Positions 54,601-62,614 of a DNA stretch of 64,000 nucleotides are shown piece after piece (position 1 is the first letter of the stretch; each line of letters starts with the position of its first letter). The DNA comes from Carnobacteriaceae bacterium zg-84. GTDB lineage: Bacteria > Bacillota > Bacilli > Lactobacillales > Aerococcaceae. The stretch lies in assembly GCA_013874835.1 (NCBI GenBank), contig CP059430.1:1754864-1818863 (forward strand), in the 5' to 3' direction. The position numbers were made by a program, and so were the translations under genes. The notes beneath the pieces are model-generated. The model had not been told where the DNA came from, did no database searches, and was given only the letters and a program-made list of their open reading frames with translations.

Positions 54601-55961
54601 TTTCCTTTATGCATCTTGACAGCAGCCAACTCAATAATTGTATCATAAACAGCTGATAGCCCCGTTGTTTCCACGTCAAAAACAACATACGTTGCATCTG
54701 AGAGATTTTCATGGGACGGGTTATACGCTACATCAACACCGTCATCGACCACATAAGCTTCAACACCGTATAGAATTTTCACATCATGCTTTTGTCCGGC
54801 AGCATACGCATCAGGGAATGCTTGAACCCCCGCATGATCTGTGACAGCTATGGCTTTATGTCCCCACTTGGCTGCTTGTGCAACATAATCACTAATATGG
54901 TTAGTTGCATCCATTTGGCTCATCGTCGTATGTAAATGCAATTCCACACGTTTTTTATCATCAAACGCTGTATCAATTCTCGGACGAATATCCACTAAGT
55001 TAATATCTCTTGGCACGACAACAATATCTCGCATAAACTGGTCTTCTTCGAGTGCTCCTCTTACTTTAATCCAGTTTCCTTTTTTCAAATACGTCGCAAA
55101 CAATTTCGCATCTGTTTCATTCCGTGAAAATAATTTCAGTGCAAATGACCCTGTATAGTCTGTAAATTTGATCGTAAATACTTTTTTCCCATTACGTAAT
55201 TCTTTTTCCTCACTGGCAAAAATATACCCTTGGAATATAAGATTCGGATGTTCTTCAGTCACATCCCCCATTTGCTGAACAATCTCATTTGGATTGATTC
55301 GTCTACCAAAAATCACATCATTTTCCAAAACAATCTCTTCCTCAATTTTTTTCTCTTGTTTTGGTTCTTGTTGTGCCATTTGAATTTGTGCTTGATGTGC
55401 TAATTGTTCTAATTCCTGTTGTTGCTTTTCAAGAAATTGTTCTCTTTTTTGCAAAGATGCTTCTTCATCCAAAATCACATCTAATTGAAAAGCAGGAAAC
55501 CCTAAAGAAGCATATACTTGTTGAATGCCTTCTTTATAGCGAGTAGAAACTTGTTGCAACACCTGTTCACTATCTACTGTAATTCGTAATATATTATTTT
55601 CTAATAACGCAATATCTTGTTGGCTTAACAAACGATATAACCCATTTGAAATACCTTGTCTTTGTAACACATACGCCCAATATTGACGCACATTATCTTG
55701 TTCAAGCACAGCATGTTCTGCCTTTACATGAACAAATATCTCTGCAATACGTGAAAAAGTTTCTTTAATCGCATTTTCTAAAAAACGCAAATGAGAAAAA
55801 TCAATCAAGTCATGCATACTTAAAACAAATGTCCATGTATGTTGCTCTTGATTGACAATTACTCGTTCTAAGACAATGCTCGTATGGTACGACATAAAGT
55901 CTGGATGTTCATGCAAATTGACTTGTTGTAATAAAACTAAAAACAAATTTTCTTGCGTCAT
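51630..55961 (-). CDS. polC: DNA polymerase III alpha subunit PolC (Gram-positive type)
   Basis: 1443 residues, usual for PolC. N-terminal domain with a coiled-coil-like Gln/Glu stretch (170-210), OB fold about 240-325, PHP domain starting VELHLHTTMSQMD (339-351). The latter is interrupted by a DEDD exonuclease with FDVETTGL (428-435) and HNASFDMGF (about 510). Polymerase core: zinc cysteines C916/C919 and C941/C944, and the catalytic PDIDLNFSG (969-977). C-terminal duplicated HhH and a clamp-binding-like end QLSLFDF. It is the replicative polymerase with intrinsic proofreading. A minus-strand extended -10 (55992-55997) precedes it; proS is upstream. Confidence 0.98.
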   Translation of the reverse strand: MTQENLFLVLLQQVNLHEHPDFMSYHTSIVLERVIVNQEQHTWTFVLSMHDLIDFSHLRFLENAIKETFSRIAEIFVHVKAEHAVLEQDNVRQYWAYVLQRQGISNGLYRLLSQQDIALLENNILRITVDSEQVLQQVSTRYKEGIQQVYASLGFPAFQLDVILDEEASLQKREQFLEKQQQELEQLAHQAQIQMAQQEPKQEKKIEEEIVLENDVIFGRRINPNEIVQQMGDVTEEHPNLIFQGYIFASEEKELRNGKKVFTIKFTDYTGSFALKLFSRNETDAKLFATYLKKGNWIKVRGALEEDQFMRDIVVVPRDINLVDIRPRIDTAFDDKKRVELHLHTTMSQMDATNHISDYVAQAAKWGHKAIAVTDHAGVQAFPDAYAAGQKHDVKILYGVEAYVVDDGVDVAYNPSHENLSDATYVVFDVETTGLSAVYDTIIELAAVKMHKGNVIDTFEAFINPGHPLSATTISLTGITDEMVQKDGRSEKEVLQEFKAFSQGTILVAHNASFDMGFLNTGYKKVGIDEATNPVIDTLELSRALHPELKSHRLNTLAKRYGVALEQHHRAVYDSETTGYLCFIFLKEAFEQHGISYHDELNNDLGVKDGYKRSRPFHVTILAKNEDGLKDLFKLVSESNVHYFYRVPRIPRSLLQKHRTHLLLGSACSNGEVFEAIMQKGYDEALEKAKFYDYLEVMPKQVYSTLIAEELVHTEKDLEDIISQIVQMGKDLNKPVVATGNVHYLNKEDHIYREILISTMKANVNRQLHFPEVHFRTTDDMIRCFDFLPKEDVDNIVWRNPQKIADSIEKITPVKKDLYTPKIEGAEQEITDLSYKEARRLYGENLPEIVEKRLEKELKSIIGNGFSVIYLISQKLVHKSVSDGYLVGSRGSVGSSFVATMTGITEVNPLAPHYRCPNCQYSEFFDEGQYGSGYDLPEKACPHCQTILDKDGQDIPFETFLGFYGDKVPDIDLNFSGDYQARAHAYTKELFGEDYVYRAGTIGTVADKTAYGYVRAYERDKNLHYRAAEVDRLSLGATGVKRTTGQHPGGIIVIPDYMDVYDFTPVQYPADAQDAEWKTTHFDFHSIHDNVLKLDILGHDDPTVIRMLQDLSGRDPKTIPPTDKDVMKIFQGTEVLGVTPEQIDSKTGTLGIPEFGTKFVRGMLEATKPTTFAELLQISGLSHGTDVYLGNAEELIKQGVAPLSKVIGCRDDIMVYLIHAGLEDGVAFKIMESVRKGKGIPDEWQAIMRENNVPEWYIQSCLKIKYMFPKAHAAAYVLMALRVAYYKVHEPLLYYCAYFSVRANDFDLVSMVQGKEMVKKRMKEINDKGLDATVKEKNLLTVLELANEMLERGFTFKMVDIEKSHARHFIIEGNSLLAPFRAVPSLGDNVAQQIMQAREEASFLSKEDLAKRGKVSKTIMDYFNDNGVLTHLPDSNQLSLFDF

Positions 55962-55991
55962 ATTGTTACCTCTCTTTTATCTTTCGTTCAT

Positions 55992-55997
55992 ATTATA
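55992..55997 (-). promoter_or_regulatory. Promoter -10 of polC
   Basis: Minus-strand TGCTATAAT: perfect -10 with extended TG, 31 bp upstream of the polC ATG. It lies after the proS terminator, so polC has its own start. Confidence 0.5.
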
Positions 55998-56022
55998 GCA
56001 TGAAATGAAAAGAAATTCTTTA

Positions 56023-56061
56023 CAAGCAAAATACCGGTTAAACAATTTTGTCTAACCGGTA
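56023..56061 (-). terminator. Terminator after proS
   Basis: A 13-bp stem, TACCGGTTA-type arms (56032-56044 with 56049-56061), paired fully only in the minus-strand RNA (a G-U replaces an A-C mismatch). TATTTTG follows. The strand bias supports termination of minus transcription. Confidence 0.8.
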
Positions 56062-56381
56062 GTCAATAATAGATAGCGTTAGAAAAACTCTCTTGAACAC
56101 TTTCTAAAAATTCTTCTTCCAAAGTATATACACTTTGCTTCATTAAAAAGCCATAACTTCAAAAAATAAGACATATTTAACATACGTGATGATAAACAAA
56201 ATCGGATGATAGTGTATGACGAAAGCTACTATTCCAATTAGACATGCTTTCAACCGTAGACGCCTACTTCTTATTTTTTGTTTTATCGAAGTTATATAGA
56301 TGCATCACATCTTCTGTATATTTTAAGTCAATTTGACTTTTTTGGTATAAAACCGATAAATCCAGGATTTTATCCTATATC
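56062..56381. other. Gene-free stretch between the proS terminator and proS
   Basis: About 320 bp downstream of proS with no convincing frame or ribosome binding site. A small AGTCAA/TTGACT palindrome with a following T6 (about 56326-56343) is the only structure noticed; no decayed gene could be identified. Confidence 0.5.
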
Positions 56382-57821
56382 CTAATAAGCTCTTGCAATC
56401 CAAACTGTATACTTAGCTGGTTTACCACTTACTAAGCATGTTGCTTTTTCAATCGGTGGGCAAAATGGAATATTACGTGTCGTAAATCCTGTTTCTTCTT
56501 TAATTTTTGCCTCGGTTTCTTCTGTACCGTCCCAACCAATCAATACCCAACCTGGCACTTCTTGATTAGCACGTTTTTCTTCAATATGTGCTTTCAATTC
56601 ATCAAGGGTGTTAATATGTGTGTATTCATTTCCAGAACGCATACGTCTTGCACTTTCTAATAAACGTACTTGCATCTCATCTAATTGTGATACAACAAAC
56701 TCAACTAAAGTGTCAAAGGATACAGCTACTTTTTCTTGTGCATCACGCATTTTTGTCATCACTTGCTGATTTTCTAAGTCACGTGGTCCACATTCAATAC
56801 GCATTGGGACACCTTTTAATTCCCATTCATTAAATTTAAAACCTGGTGAATTATCTGTATCATCTAATGTTACACGTAACCCTTTAGATATAAGTGTCGC
56901 TTTAATCTCTTCTAATTTTTCTACAATTTCTGGATTTTTCTTCCATGGACCAACTGGGATTAAGACAACTTGTGTTGGTGCAATACGTGGTGGTAACACA
57001 AGACCTTGCTCATCTCCATGTGTCATAATCGTTGCTCCAATTAAACGTGTTGAAACACCCCATGATGTTGTATGCGCATAGACATGTTCATTATCACGAT
57101 TTAAATATTTAATATCAAATGCTTCAGCAAATTTTGTTCCCATATAATGACTAGTTCCAGCTTGTACGGCTTTGCCATCTTTCATCATTGCTTCGATTGA
57201 ATATGTCGACACAGCCCCTGCAAAACGTTCAGACGGTGTTTTTTCTCCGTCATAAACAGGAATAGCAAGCAAACCTTCAACGACCTGTTTATAAATAGTT
57301 AGCATTCTCATTGTACGCGTTCTTGCATCTTCTTCATTTTCATGAGCTGTATGCCCTTCTTGCCATAAAAACTCAGATGTTCTTAAAAATGGTAAAGTTT
57401 TCTTTTCCCAGCGGAATACATTTGCCCATTGGTTAATTTCAAGTGGTAAATCACGGTATGAGTTAATCCAATTACTAAATGCATGTCCTATCATCGTTTC
57501 AGATGTTGGACGTAATGCTAATTTTTCTTCTAATGGCTCCCCTGCCGCTTCTGTTACAAAAGGTAATTCTGGACTAAATCCTTCAATATGATCTTTTTCT
57601 TTAGCAAAAAAAGATTCTGGAATTAACATTGGGAAGTACGCATTACGAACACCCTCTGCTTTAAAATGTTTATCAAATTCTTTTTGAATATGTTCCCACA
57701 ATTCGTAGCCGTCAGGTTTAAAAATCATACACCCTCTAACTGGTGAATAATCCATTAAATCTGCTTGTTGAATAGTTTGTAAATACCATTTTGAAAAGTC
57801 TTGTTTTTGTAAATTTTCCAT
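56382..57821 (-). CDS. proS: Prolyl-tRNA synthetase (archaeal/eukaryotic-like, type without editing domain)
   Basis: 479 residues from the ATG at 57819-57821 (GGAGGAG upstream; an ATG four codons earlier overlaps that site). It belongs to the short ProS type: no INS editing domain between motifs 2 and 3, and an added C-terminal zinc-binding-like domain ending YTVWIARAY. Motif 1 is near YFPMLIPESFFAKEK, motif 2 contains FRWEKKTLPFLRTSEFLWQE with GHTA following, and motif 3 is in ECGPRDLENQQ. Bacillus-type enzymes are the longer form, so this is a class difference common in some Lactobacillales. Controlled by a T-box leader. Confidence 0.95.
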   Translation of the reverse strand: MENLQKQDFSKWYLQTIQQADLMDYSPVRGCMIFKPDGYELWEHIQKEFDKHFKAEGVRNAYFPMLIPESFFAKEKDHIEGFSPELPFVTEAAGEPLEEKLALRPTSETMIGHAFSNWINSYRDLPLEINQWANVFRWEKKTLPFLRTSEFLWQEGHTAHENEEDARTRTMRMLTIYKQVVEGLLAIPVYDGEKTPSERFAGAVSTYSIEAMMKDGKAVQAGTSHYMGTKFAEAFDIKYLNRDNEHVYAHTTSWGVSTRLIGATIMTHGDEQGLVLPPRIAPTQVVLIPVGPWKKNPEIVEKLEEIKATLISKGLRVTLDDTDNSPGFKFNEWELKGVPMRIECGPRDLENQQVMTKMRDAQEKVAVSFDTLVEFVVSQLDEMQVRLLESARRMRSGNEYTHINTLDELKAHIEEKRANQEVPGWVLIGWDGTEETEAKIKEETGFTTRNIPFCPPIEKATCLVSGKPAKYTVWIARAY

Positions 57822-57840
57822 ACGCTCCTCCATATATTAA

Positions 57841-58040
57841 AAGTACCACGATATAACCGCCAAAAAGGACGACTATATCGTGGTACCACCTTCATTTATA
57901 CTCTTGCATTGATAACGGAGTTTACTCCGATTTGTTTTCACAAATAAAAATCTATCAGTAGGTTCAAGTTATCAGCGGGTGTTTCTTTTCAGCTACCGAA
58001 ACTCTCTAAAACCATGACAATCTTTACTAATCTGATTTTT
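57841..58040 (-). promoter_or_regulatory. T-box riboswitch of proS (specifier CCU, proline)
   Basis: The minus-strand leader has the stem I AG-bulge text AGAGAG with GGTAGCTGAAAAG, the specifier loop TTGAACCTACTGA with CCU (plus-strand 57960-57962), the T-box core AAGGTGGTACCACG (about 57879-57892), and a terminator with a 13-bp stem (57843-57855 with 57874-57886) and T-rich tail. Uncharged tRNA-Pro would stabilise the antiterminator and allow proS expression. The specifier fits the regulated gene. Confidence 0.9.
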
Positions 58041-58148
58041 ATTTATAATAACGGAGTTTATCAAAAAAAGCAACTTATTTTTAGAAAAATCTGTGATAAC
58101 CATTCCCAATAAATATCATTTTAACAAAAACATCGAATAAATATAAAG

Positions 58149-58188
58149 AAAGCAGATAAAATTAAAAATCTTTGATTTTATCTGCTTT
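58149..58188 (-). terminator. Terminator after the DUF805 gene
   Basis: A perfect 14-bp stem (58149-58162 with 58175-58188) about 24 bp after the stop codon. Confidence 0.75.
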
Positions 58189-58211
58189 AATATTATTTGT
58201 TTTTCTGATAA

Positions 58212-59018
58212 TTATTCAACGTCCTCGTTAGACAACTCTTTCTCAGAAGGTTCTACTATCGACGTTTCCATTTCTTCATGAACTTCTTCAACTTCTTTAA
58301 TTTCTTTAATTTCTTGTACCGCTTCCTCTACATCTGTTTGTTCAGATGTGCTTTTTTCTGTTGCGACAGTCTTTTCTTCATTCTCAACTTCAACTGATTT
58401 ATAAACATAAACAACTTTTTCTTTTTCTGGTTCATTTGTACGACGGAAAAAGAAATTTAAAACCGGATTATCTATATCAATGACAAAACCATTCGTTGGG
58501 TACACAAGCCCTGCAAAATATAGACCTCCTAAAATAATCCAAGAAAAATAATACGCAAAAAGAAATACTACTAAAACAATTCCAAATAAAGCCGGAACGA
58601 CATTTGCTAGAGCTGTTAAAATACTTAATATAATAGCAAATGGGAAAACAGATAGTACGTACAAATATATCGCTACTATTCCTCTATTCGTAAATCCTGA
58701 ATCTCTTAAACGTCGCACTTGAATGGCAATAAATGGAATAAGTAAAAATAGTCCTACAAGTAAAATAAGTGAGAATAAAAATCTCAAAATACCAAAATCA
58801 CTGTAATAGTAACCATAACGTCCAAAAGAATTTATTGCTTCCATCATAGATACAATCATTCCAAAAAATAGCACGAACAAAAAAACAGTTGAAATTAACG
58901 CTACCCACAAATACCCCGCACGTGTAGTGTAGCCGGTAAAATCAAAATATCCTTTAAAAAAATCATTGATTGCTTGTTTTGGTGGCACAATCTGACCACG
59001 TTGATCTATTTTAGCCAT
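58212..59018 (-). CDS. DUF805 family membrane protein with long acidic tail
   Basis: 268 residues. The N-terminal 170 residues carry the DUF805 domain: DFFKGYFDFTGYTTRAGYLW, four membrane helices and the diagnostic VRRLRDSGFTNRGIVAI. Residues 200-268 form a charged, Glu-rich tail (EEAVQEIKEIKEVEEVHEEM) not seen in minimal DUF805 proteins and probably disordered or coiled-coil. Function unknown; members are found across Firmicutes and Proteobacteria. It lies 18 bp after yabA and is probably co-transcribed with tmk-darA-holB-yabA. AAGGAG precedes the ATG. Confidence 0.88.
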   Translation of the reverse strand: MAKIDQRGQIVPPKQAINDFFKGYFDFTGYTTRAGYLWVALISTVFLFVLFFGMIVSMMEAINSFGRYGYYYSDFGILRFLFSLILLVGLFLLIPFIAIQVRRLRDSGFTNRGIVAIYLYVLSVFPFAIILSILTALANVVPALFGIVLVVFLFAYYFSWIILGGLYFAGLVYPTNGFVIDIDNPVLNFFFRRTNEPEKEKVVYVYKSVEVENEEKTVATEKSTSEQTDVEEAVQEIKEIKEVEEVHEEMETSIVEPSEKELSNEDVE

Positions 59019-59036
59019 AATATTTCTCCTTATTTT

Positions 59037-59369
59037 TTATTCTTCTAATTGACTTAAAAGCGATTCACACAATAAACATACTTCATCTCTTTTTGCACCG
59101 TAAAAATTATGACAGACATGAACACCAGATTCATATAATCTTTCCAAGTTAATCATACTATACGTTTTTGAATTGACATCATTAGAGCGAGTTTGTGTGC
59201 TATCTAATGCATCAATTTTTTCTCTTAAATGTGCATTTTCTATCTTTAAACTACTATTCTCATCAATCAAAGTGTATATTGTTGCTTTCATTTGTCTAAT
59301 GGTTTCTTCAATTGCGACACTTTGTTGTTCAATAAACGCTAACTGATCGTATAACGCTTGTGTGTTCAT
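59037..59369 (-). CDS. yabA: YabA, DNA replication initiation control protein
   Basis: 110 residues. The N-terminal half is a coiled coil (LAFIEQQSVAIEETIRQMKA through ENAHLREKIDALD). The C-terminal zinc domain contains HVCHNFYGAKRDEVCLLCES, the C/H ligands of YabA. YabA tetramers bind DnaA and the beta clamp and restrict re-initiation. It follows holB by 16 bp. The usual ricT gene between holB and yabA is absent. AAGGATG is the ribosome binding site. Confidence 0.93.
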   Translation of the reverse strand: MNTQALYDQLAFIEQQSVAIEETIRQMKATIYTLIDENSSLKIENAHLREKIDALDSTQTRSNDVNSKTYSMINLERLYESGVHVCHNFYGAKRDEVCLLCESLLSQLEE

Positions 59370-59385
59370 CTTATCATCCTTATCT

Positions 59386-60345
59386 TTATAATCTTACTAT
59401 ATCAATACTTAATGTTTCATAACATACTTGTGCCGATACATTGGCATACAATCTTTCTTTCGCTTTTGCAATAAACAAAAACATATCTTTTGTAGAAAAT
59501 CCCTCTTGATGCCCCATAGATTTGTGTTTAAAATGCACGTTTGATACATCAAAAGCACTAAGCATAACATCACGCATATATAAACTGACAATATCTAATC
59601 CTACAAAAGCAAGTGCTTTATCTTGAATAAAGGGTGCTAATGTTGTCTGCACGTAGACAAAAGAGGTGACGTCGTTCTCATATAGTAGCTTTGCCCAATG
59701 TAGCATTGCTTGATGAAATTCAAAAAATGTATCTGACTCTGCCCACTCCAACGCTTGTTGACTATCTTGCGTGAGAAGACTAATCCATTTTGCCAAATGG
59801 CTTGGAACACTTCTATCTATCAAATCTTTTTCAATGATTGTTGAAGAAATGCTCACAAAAGGTATTAATTGACATCGAGATTGTATCGTTTGTAATACTT
59901 TGTCTTTATGCTCCGTTAACAACAAAAAATAAATGTCTTGTTCAGGTTCTTCTAAAAATTTCAATAAACTATTGGCGGCACTAATAGACATTGTATCTAC
60001 ATGATTTAAAATATACACTTTTCGTTTATTTTCCAAGCTACTATAATGTGTACTTTCTTTTAGTTGTCTAACTTGTTCAACCTTTATAGATGCTCCGTCG
60101 GGTTGAATAATATCAACATCGGGAAAATCGCCTAAATCAATTCGCTTGCAAACAGAGCATGTCACACACGCTCCCGTTTCACCTACTTGTTTGCAAAATA
60201 ATAATTTGGCAAACCATTTCGCTACCTCTAACTTACCAACACCAGATTTTCCATAAAATAAGTAGGCGTGGGCTAATTTATCTTTATGGTAGGCTTGTAA
60301 CAAACGTTGCCGAATATGAGGTTGTTTATCATATGCTATCATCAT
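59386..60345 (-). CDS. holB: DNA polymerase III delta' subunit HolB
   Basis: 319 residues. AAA+ clamp-loader subunit: FYGKSGVGKLEVAKWFAKLL (Walker A), zinc cysteines in CKQVGETGACVTCSVCKR, GDFPDVDIIQPDG, and the sensor-like SLLKFLEEPEQDIYFLLLTE with QSRCQLIPF. The C-terminal domain (about 200-319) is helical. It loads the beta clamp. The start overlaps the darA stop (TAATG). Confidence 0.93.
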   Translation of the reverse strand: MMIAYDKQPHIRQRLLQAYHKDKLAHAYLFYGKSGVGKLEVAKWFAKLLFCKQVGETGACVTCSVCKRIDLGDFPDVDIIQPDGASIKVEQVRQLKESTHYSSLENKRKVYILNHVDTMSISAANSLLKFLEEPEQDIYFLLLTEHKDKVLQTIQSRCQLIPFVSISSTIIEKDLIDRSVPSHLAKWISLLTQDSQQALEWAESDTFFEFHQAMLHWAKLLYENDVTSFVYVQTTLAPFIQDKALAFVGLDIVSLYMRDVMLSAFDVSNVHFKHKSMGHQEGFSTKDMFLFIAKAKERLYANVSAQVCYETLSIDIVRL

Positions 60346-60674
60346 TAAAATTGATTAAACTGTTCAATTGGCAACACAAAGACAGTTGCTCCTCCAACAG
60401 CGACTTCTAAAGGATACGTTAGCAAACTTTCTAACCCTGCACCTAACATTGATTGTTGCATCACAATTTCTTCACGTTTTGAACAGTTTTCTTTAATCAC
60501 ATCAAGTGCTTCTTGTAAACGCTCATCTTCTACCCCAATTAAAAATGTTGTACTGCCATTTCTCAACAAACCTCCTGTTGATGCTAAACGTGTCGAACGT
60601 AAATTTGCCTCAATAAGAGATTGACTTAATACTAAACTATCTTTATCTTGTACAATCGCCACCACTAATTTCAT
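60345..60674 (-). CDS. darA: Cyclic-di-AMP receptor DarA (PstA, YaaQ)
   Basis: 109 residues, PII-like fold. MKLVVAIVQDKDSLVLSQSL, STRLASTGGLLRNGSTTFLI (T-loop base and nucleotide-binding region) and the C-terminal GGATVFVLPIEQFNQF are diagnostic. DarA/PstA binds c-di-AMP; its downstream effect is only partly known, although it influences osmolyte and metabolic control in other Firmicutes. In its canonical place between tmk and holB. Confidence 0.95.
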   Translation of the reverse strand: MKLVVAIVQDKDSLVLSQSLIEANLRSTRLASTGGLLRNGSTTFLIGVEDERLQEALDVIKENCSKREEIVMQQSMLGAGLESLLTYPLEVAVGGATVFVLPIEQFNQF

Positions 60675-60696
60675 CTTATTCTATACCTCTCTATCT

Positions 60697-61344
60697 TTAT
60701 TTTGCTTCAAACAAATGTGGAAATCGCTGTTTAATAACACGATAACACGTTTCTAATACCTCTTGTGGAGACTGCATGCCGTCAACAACAACAATACGAT
60801 TTGGATATTCCTTTACCAATTCTTCATATCCTTCATGAACACGTTGATGAAAAGCAATGCCTTCCATATCTAAACGATTGATTTCATCCATTCGGTGATG
60901 ATGAATACGATTTAACCCTTCTTCTATCGGAACATCAATATATAATGTTAAATCAGGTTGATGTCCGTCTATTGCAAAGGCATTAATTTGCCAAACATCT
61001 TCAGCACCAATTTGACGCCCTCGTCCTTGATAAGCAATCGAACTATCTACAAAACGATCACAAATAATACATTTATTTTCTGCCAATGCCGGTAATAAAT
61101 TATCTACCAAATGCTGTCGCCTTGCTGCTGCATATAATAAGGCCTCTGTTCTTGCGTCCATTTGAGTATAATCAGGATTTAAAATGACTTCCCTTATTTT
61201 TTCCGCAATCACATTACCTCCGGGTTCTCGTGTAGACAAAAGCGGAACATTTATCTCTTGTTTAAGTTTTGGTACTAATTTTTGAATAAGAGTTGTTTTC
61301 CCTGCACCGTCAGCTCCTTCAACGGTAATAAATACCCCAGACAT
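60697..61344 (-). CDS. tmk: Thymidylate kinase
   Basis: 215 residues. P-loop VEGADGAGKTTLIQKL, the REPGG motif (STREPGGNVIAEKIR) and DRFVDSSIAYQGRGR (DR[YF]..S motif), with a LID-like segment after YIDVPIEEGLNRIHHH. It makes dTDP from dTMP. First gene of a tmk-darA-holB-yabA unit. AAGGAGG precedes the ATG. Confidence 0.97.
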   Translation of the reverse strand: MSGVFITVEGADGAGKTTLIQKLVPKLKQEINVPLLSTREPGGNVIAEKIREVILNPDYTQMDARTEALLYAAARRQHLVDNLLPALAENKCIICDRFVDSSIAYQGRGRQIGAEDVWQINAFAIDGHQPDLTLYIDVPIEEGLNRIHHHRMDEINRLDMEGIAFHQRVHEGYEELVKEYPNRIVVVDGMQSPQEVLETCYRVIKQRFPHLFEAK

Positions 61345-61438
61345 ACGCTCCCTCCTTACTATATGATATTTTTATTTTACCACACTTTTTTATAAATATG
61401 CTATGATAAACATATAAACATTCAAGGAGGCGTCGTGC

Positions 61439-62521
61439 ATGGCTACATTATTTGATTACTTACACTGGAGAGGCGACTTAAGTTTTCGACAAAGCCGTTT
61501 TAATGTTGTTGATAGTATGATTTTAACGCGTTTTTCTTATTTACCATTTGATAATATCGTGAATGATTTTCCGCAAACAATCCAACAAATTGGTGAGCAT
61601 TTTTTTGGTGTTAACCGCCAAAACGATCCAAATATCATTATGAGTAAGGACAATACCCTATTAGAAACACTTATGCATACAAAGCGCTTTTCAAAATTAC
61701 TCGTGCAACATTACCAAAATACCGTGGACGTTGAACAGGAACAACAATTTTCAGCTATGATGTTTCAATTAGATTCTCGCACAACCTATGTCGTCTTTAG
61801 AGGAACAGATATGACACTCGTCGGCTGGAAAGAAGATTTCAACATGACATTTGAAAATGCTATTCCGTCCCAAATTGAAGCTGTATCCTATTTAACAAAG
61901 CATCAATCAGATATTAAAGAACGTCTTATTTTAGGCGGCCATTCAAAAGGTGGAAACTTGGCAATCTACGCAGGAGCATTTGCACCTCAAGATATTCAAC
62001 AGAAAATTGTGTATATTCACAACTTTGACGGCCCAGGATTTAATGAGCAGATGTCAACAGATGAAGCGTTTGGACCAATTCAGAAAAAAATTAAAACATT
62101 TGTTCCAGAAACAGCAATCGTTGGCATGATGTTAAACCATAACACACCTTACGATATCGTTAAAAGTAGTGCCACAAACGTCCTCCAACACGACACATAT
62201 AGTTGGGAAATCGAAAGAAATGATTTTATTTACTTAGAAAAAAGAGATGCAACGAGCAAACATATTCAACGCTCTGTATCTGCTCTACTTACCCGTCTAT
62301 CCACAGAAGAACGAAAAACATTAGGAAATGCCATTTATCAAATGATGCTTTCCGCAAATATTACCGATGTACGTGACTTTTCAGTCAATACACCTCATAA
62401 ATTGCTCAAAATGATGAAAGCTTATGGCGAATTAGACAAAGAAACAAGTAAACTAATTACCGAAACCATTCAATTATTTGTCAAATCTATCACAAAAGAC
62501 GTTCTCAAGAAAAAAGAGTAA
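61439..62521 (+). CDS. DUF2974 (Mbeg1-like) alpha/beta hydrolase
   Basis: 360 residues. The nucleophile elbow GGHSKGGNLAIYAG (about 162-175, GxSxG type with serine in HSKGG) fits lipase-like hydrolases of the DUF2974 family. The N-terminal MATLFDYLHWRGDLSFRQSR is the family's start, and HNFDGPGFNEQMS follows the elbow. Streptococcal and enterococcal members are uncharacterised, suspected lipases/esterases. No signal peptide is visible, so it is probably cytosolic. AAGGAGG lies eight bases before the ATG. Convergent with clpB through a shared terminator. Confidence 0.88.
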   Translation: MATLFDYLHWRGDLSFRQSRFNVVDSMILTRFSYLPFDNIVNDFPQTIQQIGEHFFGVNRQNDPNIIMSKDNTLLETLMHTKRFSKLLVQHYQNTVDVEQEQQFSAMMFQLDSRTTYVVFRGTDMTLVGWKEDFNMTFENAIPSQIEAVSYLTKHQSDIKERLILGGHSKGGNLAIYAGAFAPQDIQQKIVYIHNFDGPGFNEQMSTDEAFGPIQKKIKTFVPETAIVGMMLNHNTPYDIVKSSATNVLQHDTYSWEIERNDFIYLEKRDATSKHIQRSVSALLTRLSTEERKTLGNAIYQMMLSANITDVRDFSVNTPHKLLKMMKAYGELDKETSKLITETIQLFVKSITKDVLKKKE

Positions 62522-62552
62522 GATGATACTATCCTCCTAATCTAACGAAAAA

Positions 62553-62601
62553 TAAAAGACAGGTCAAGCGACATCTGAAAGGTCGCTTGACCTGTCTTTT
62601 A
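62553..62601. terminator. Bidirectional terminator between the DUF2974 gene and clpB
   Basis: A perfect 20-bp stem (62553-62572 with 62582-62601) with AAAA/TTTT ends, between converging genes. Confidence 0.92.
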
Positions 62602-62614
62602 TGATTAACAACAA

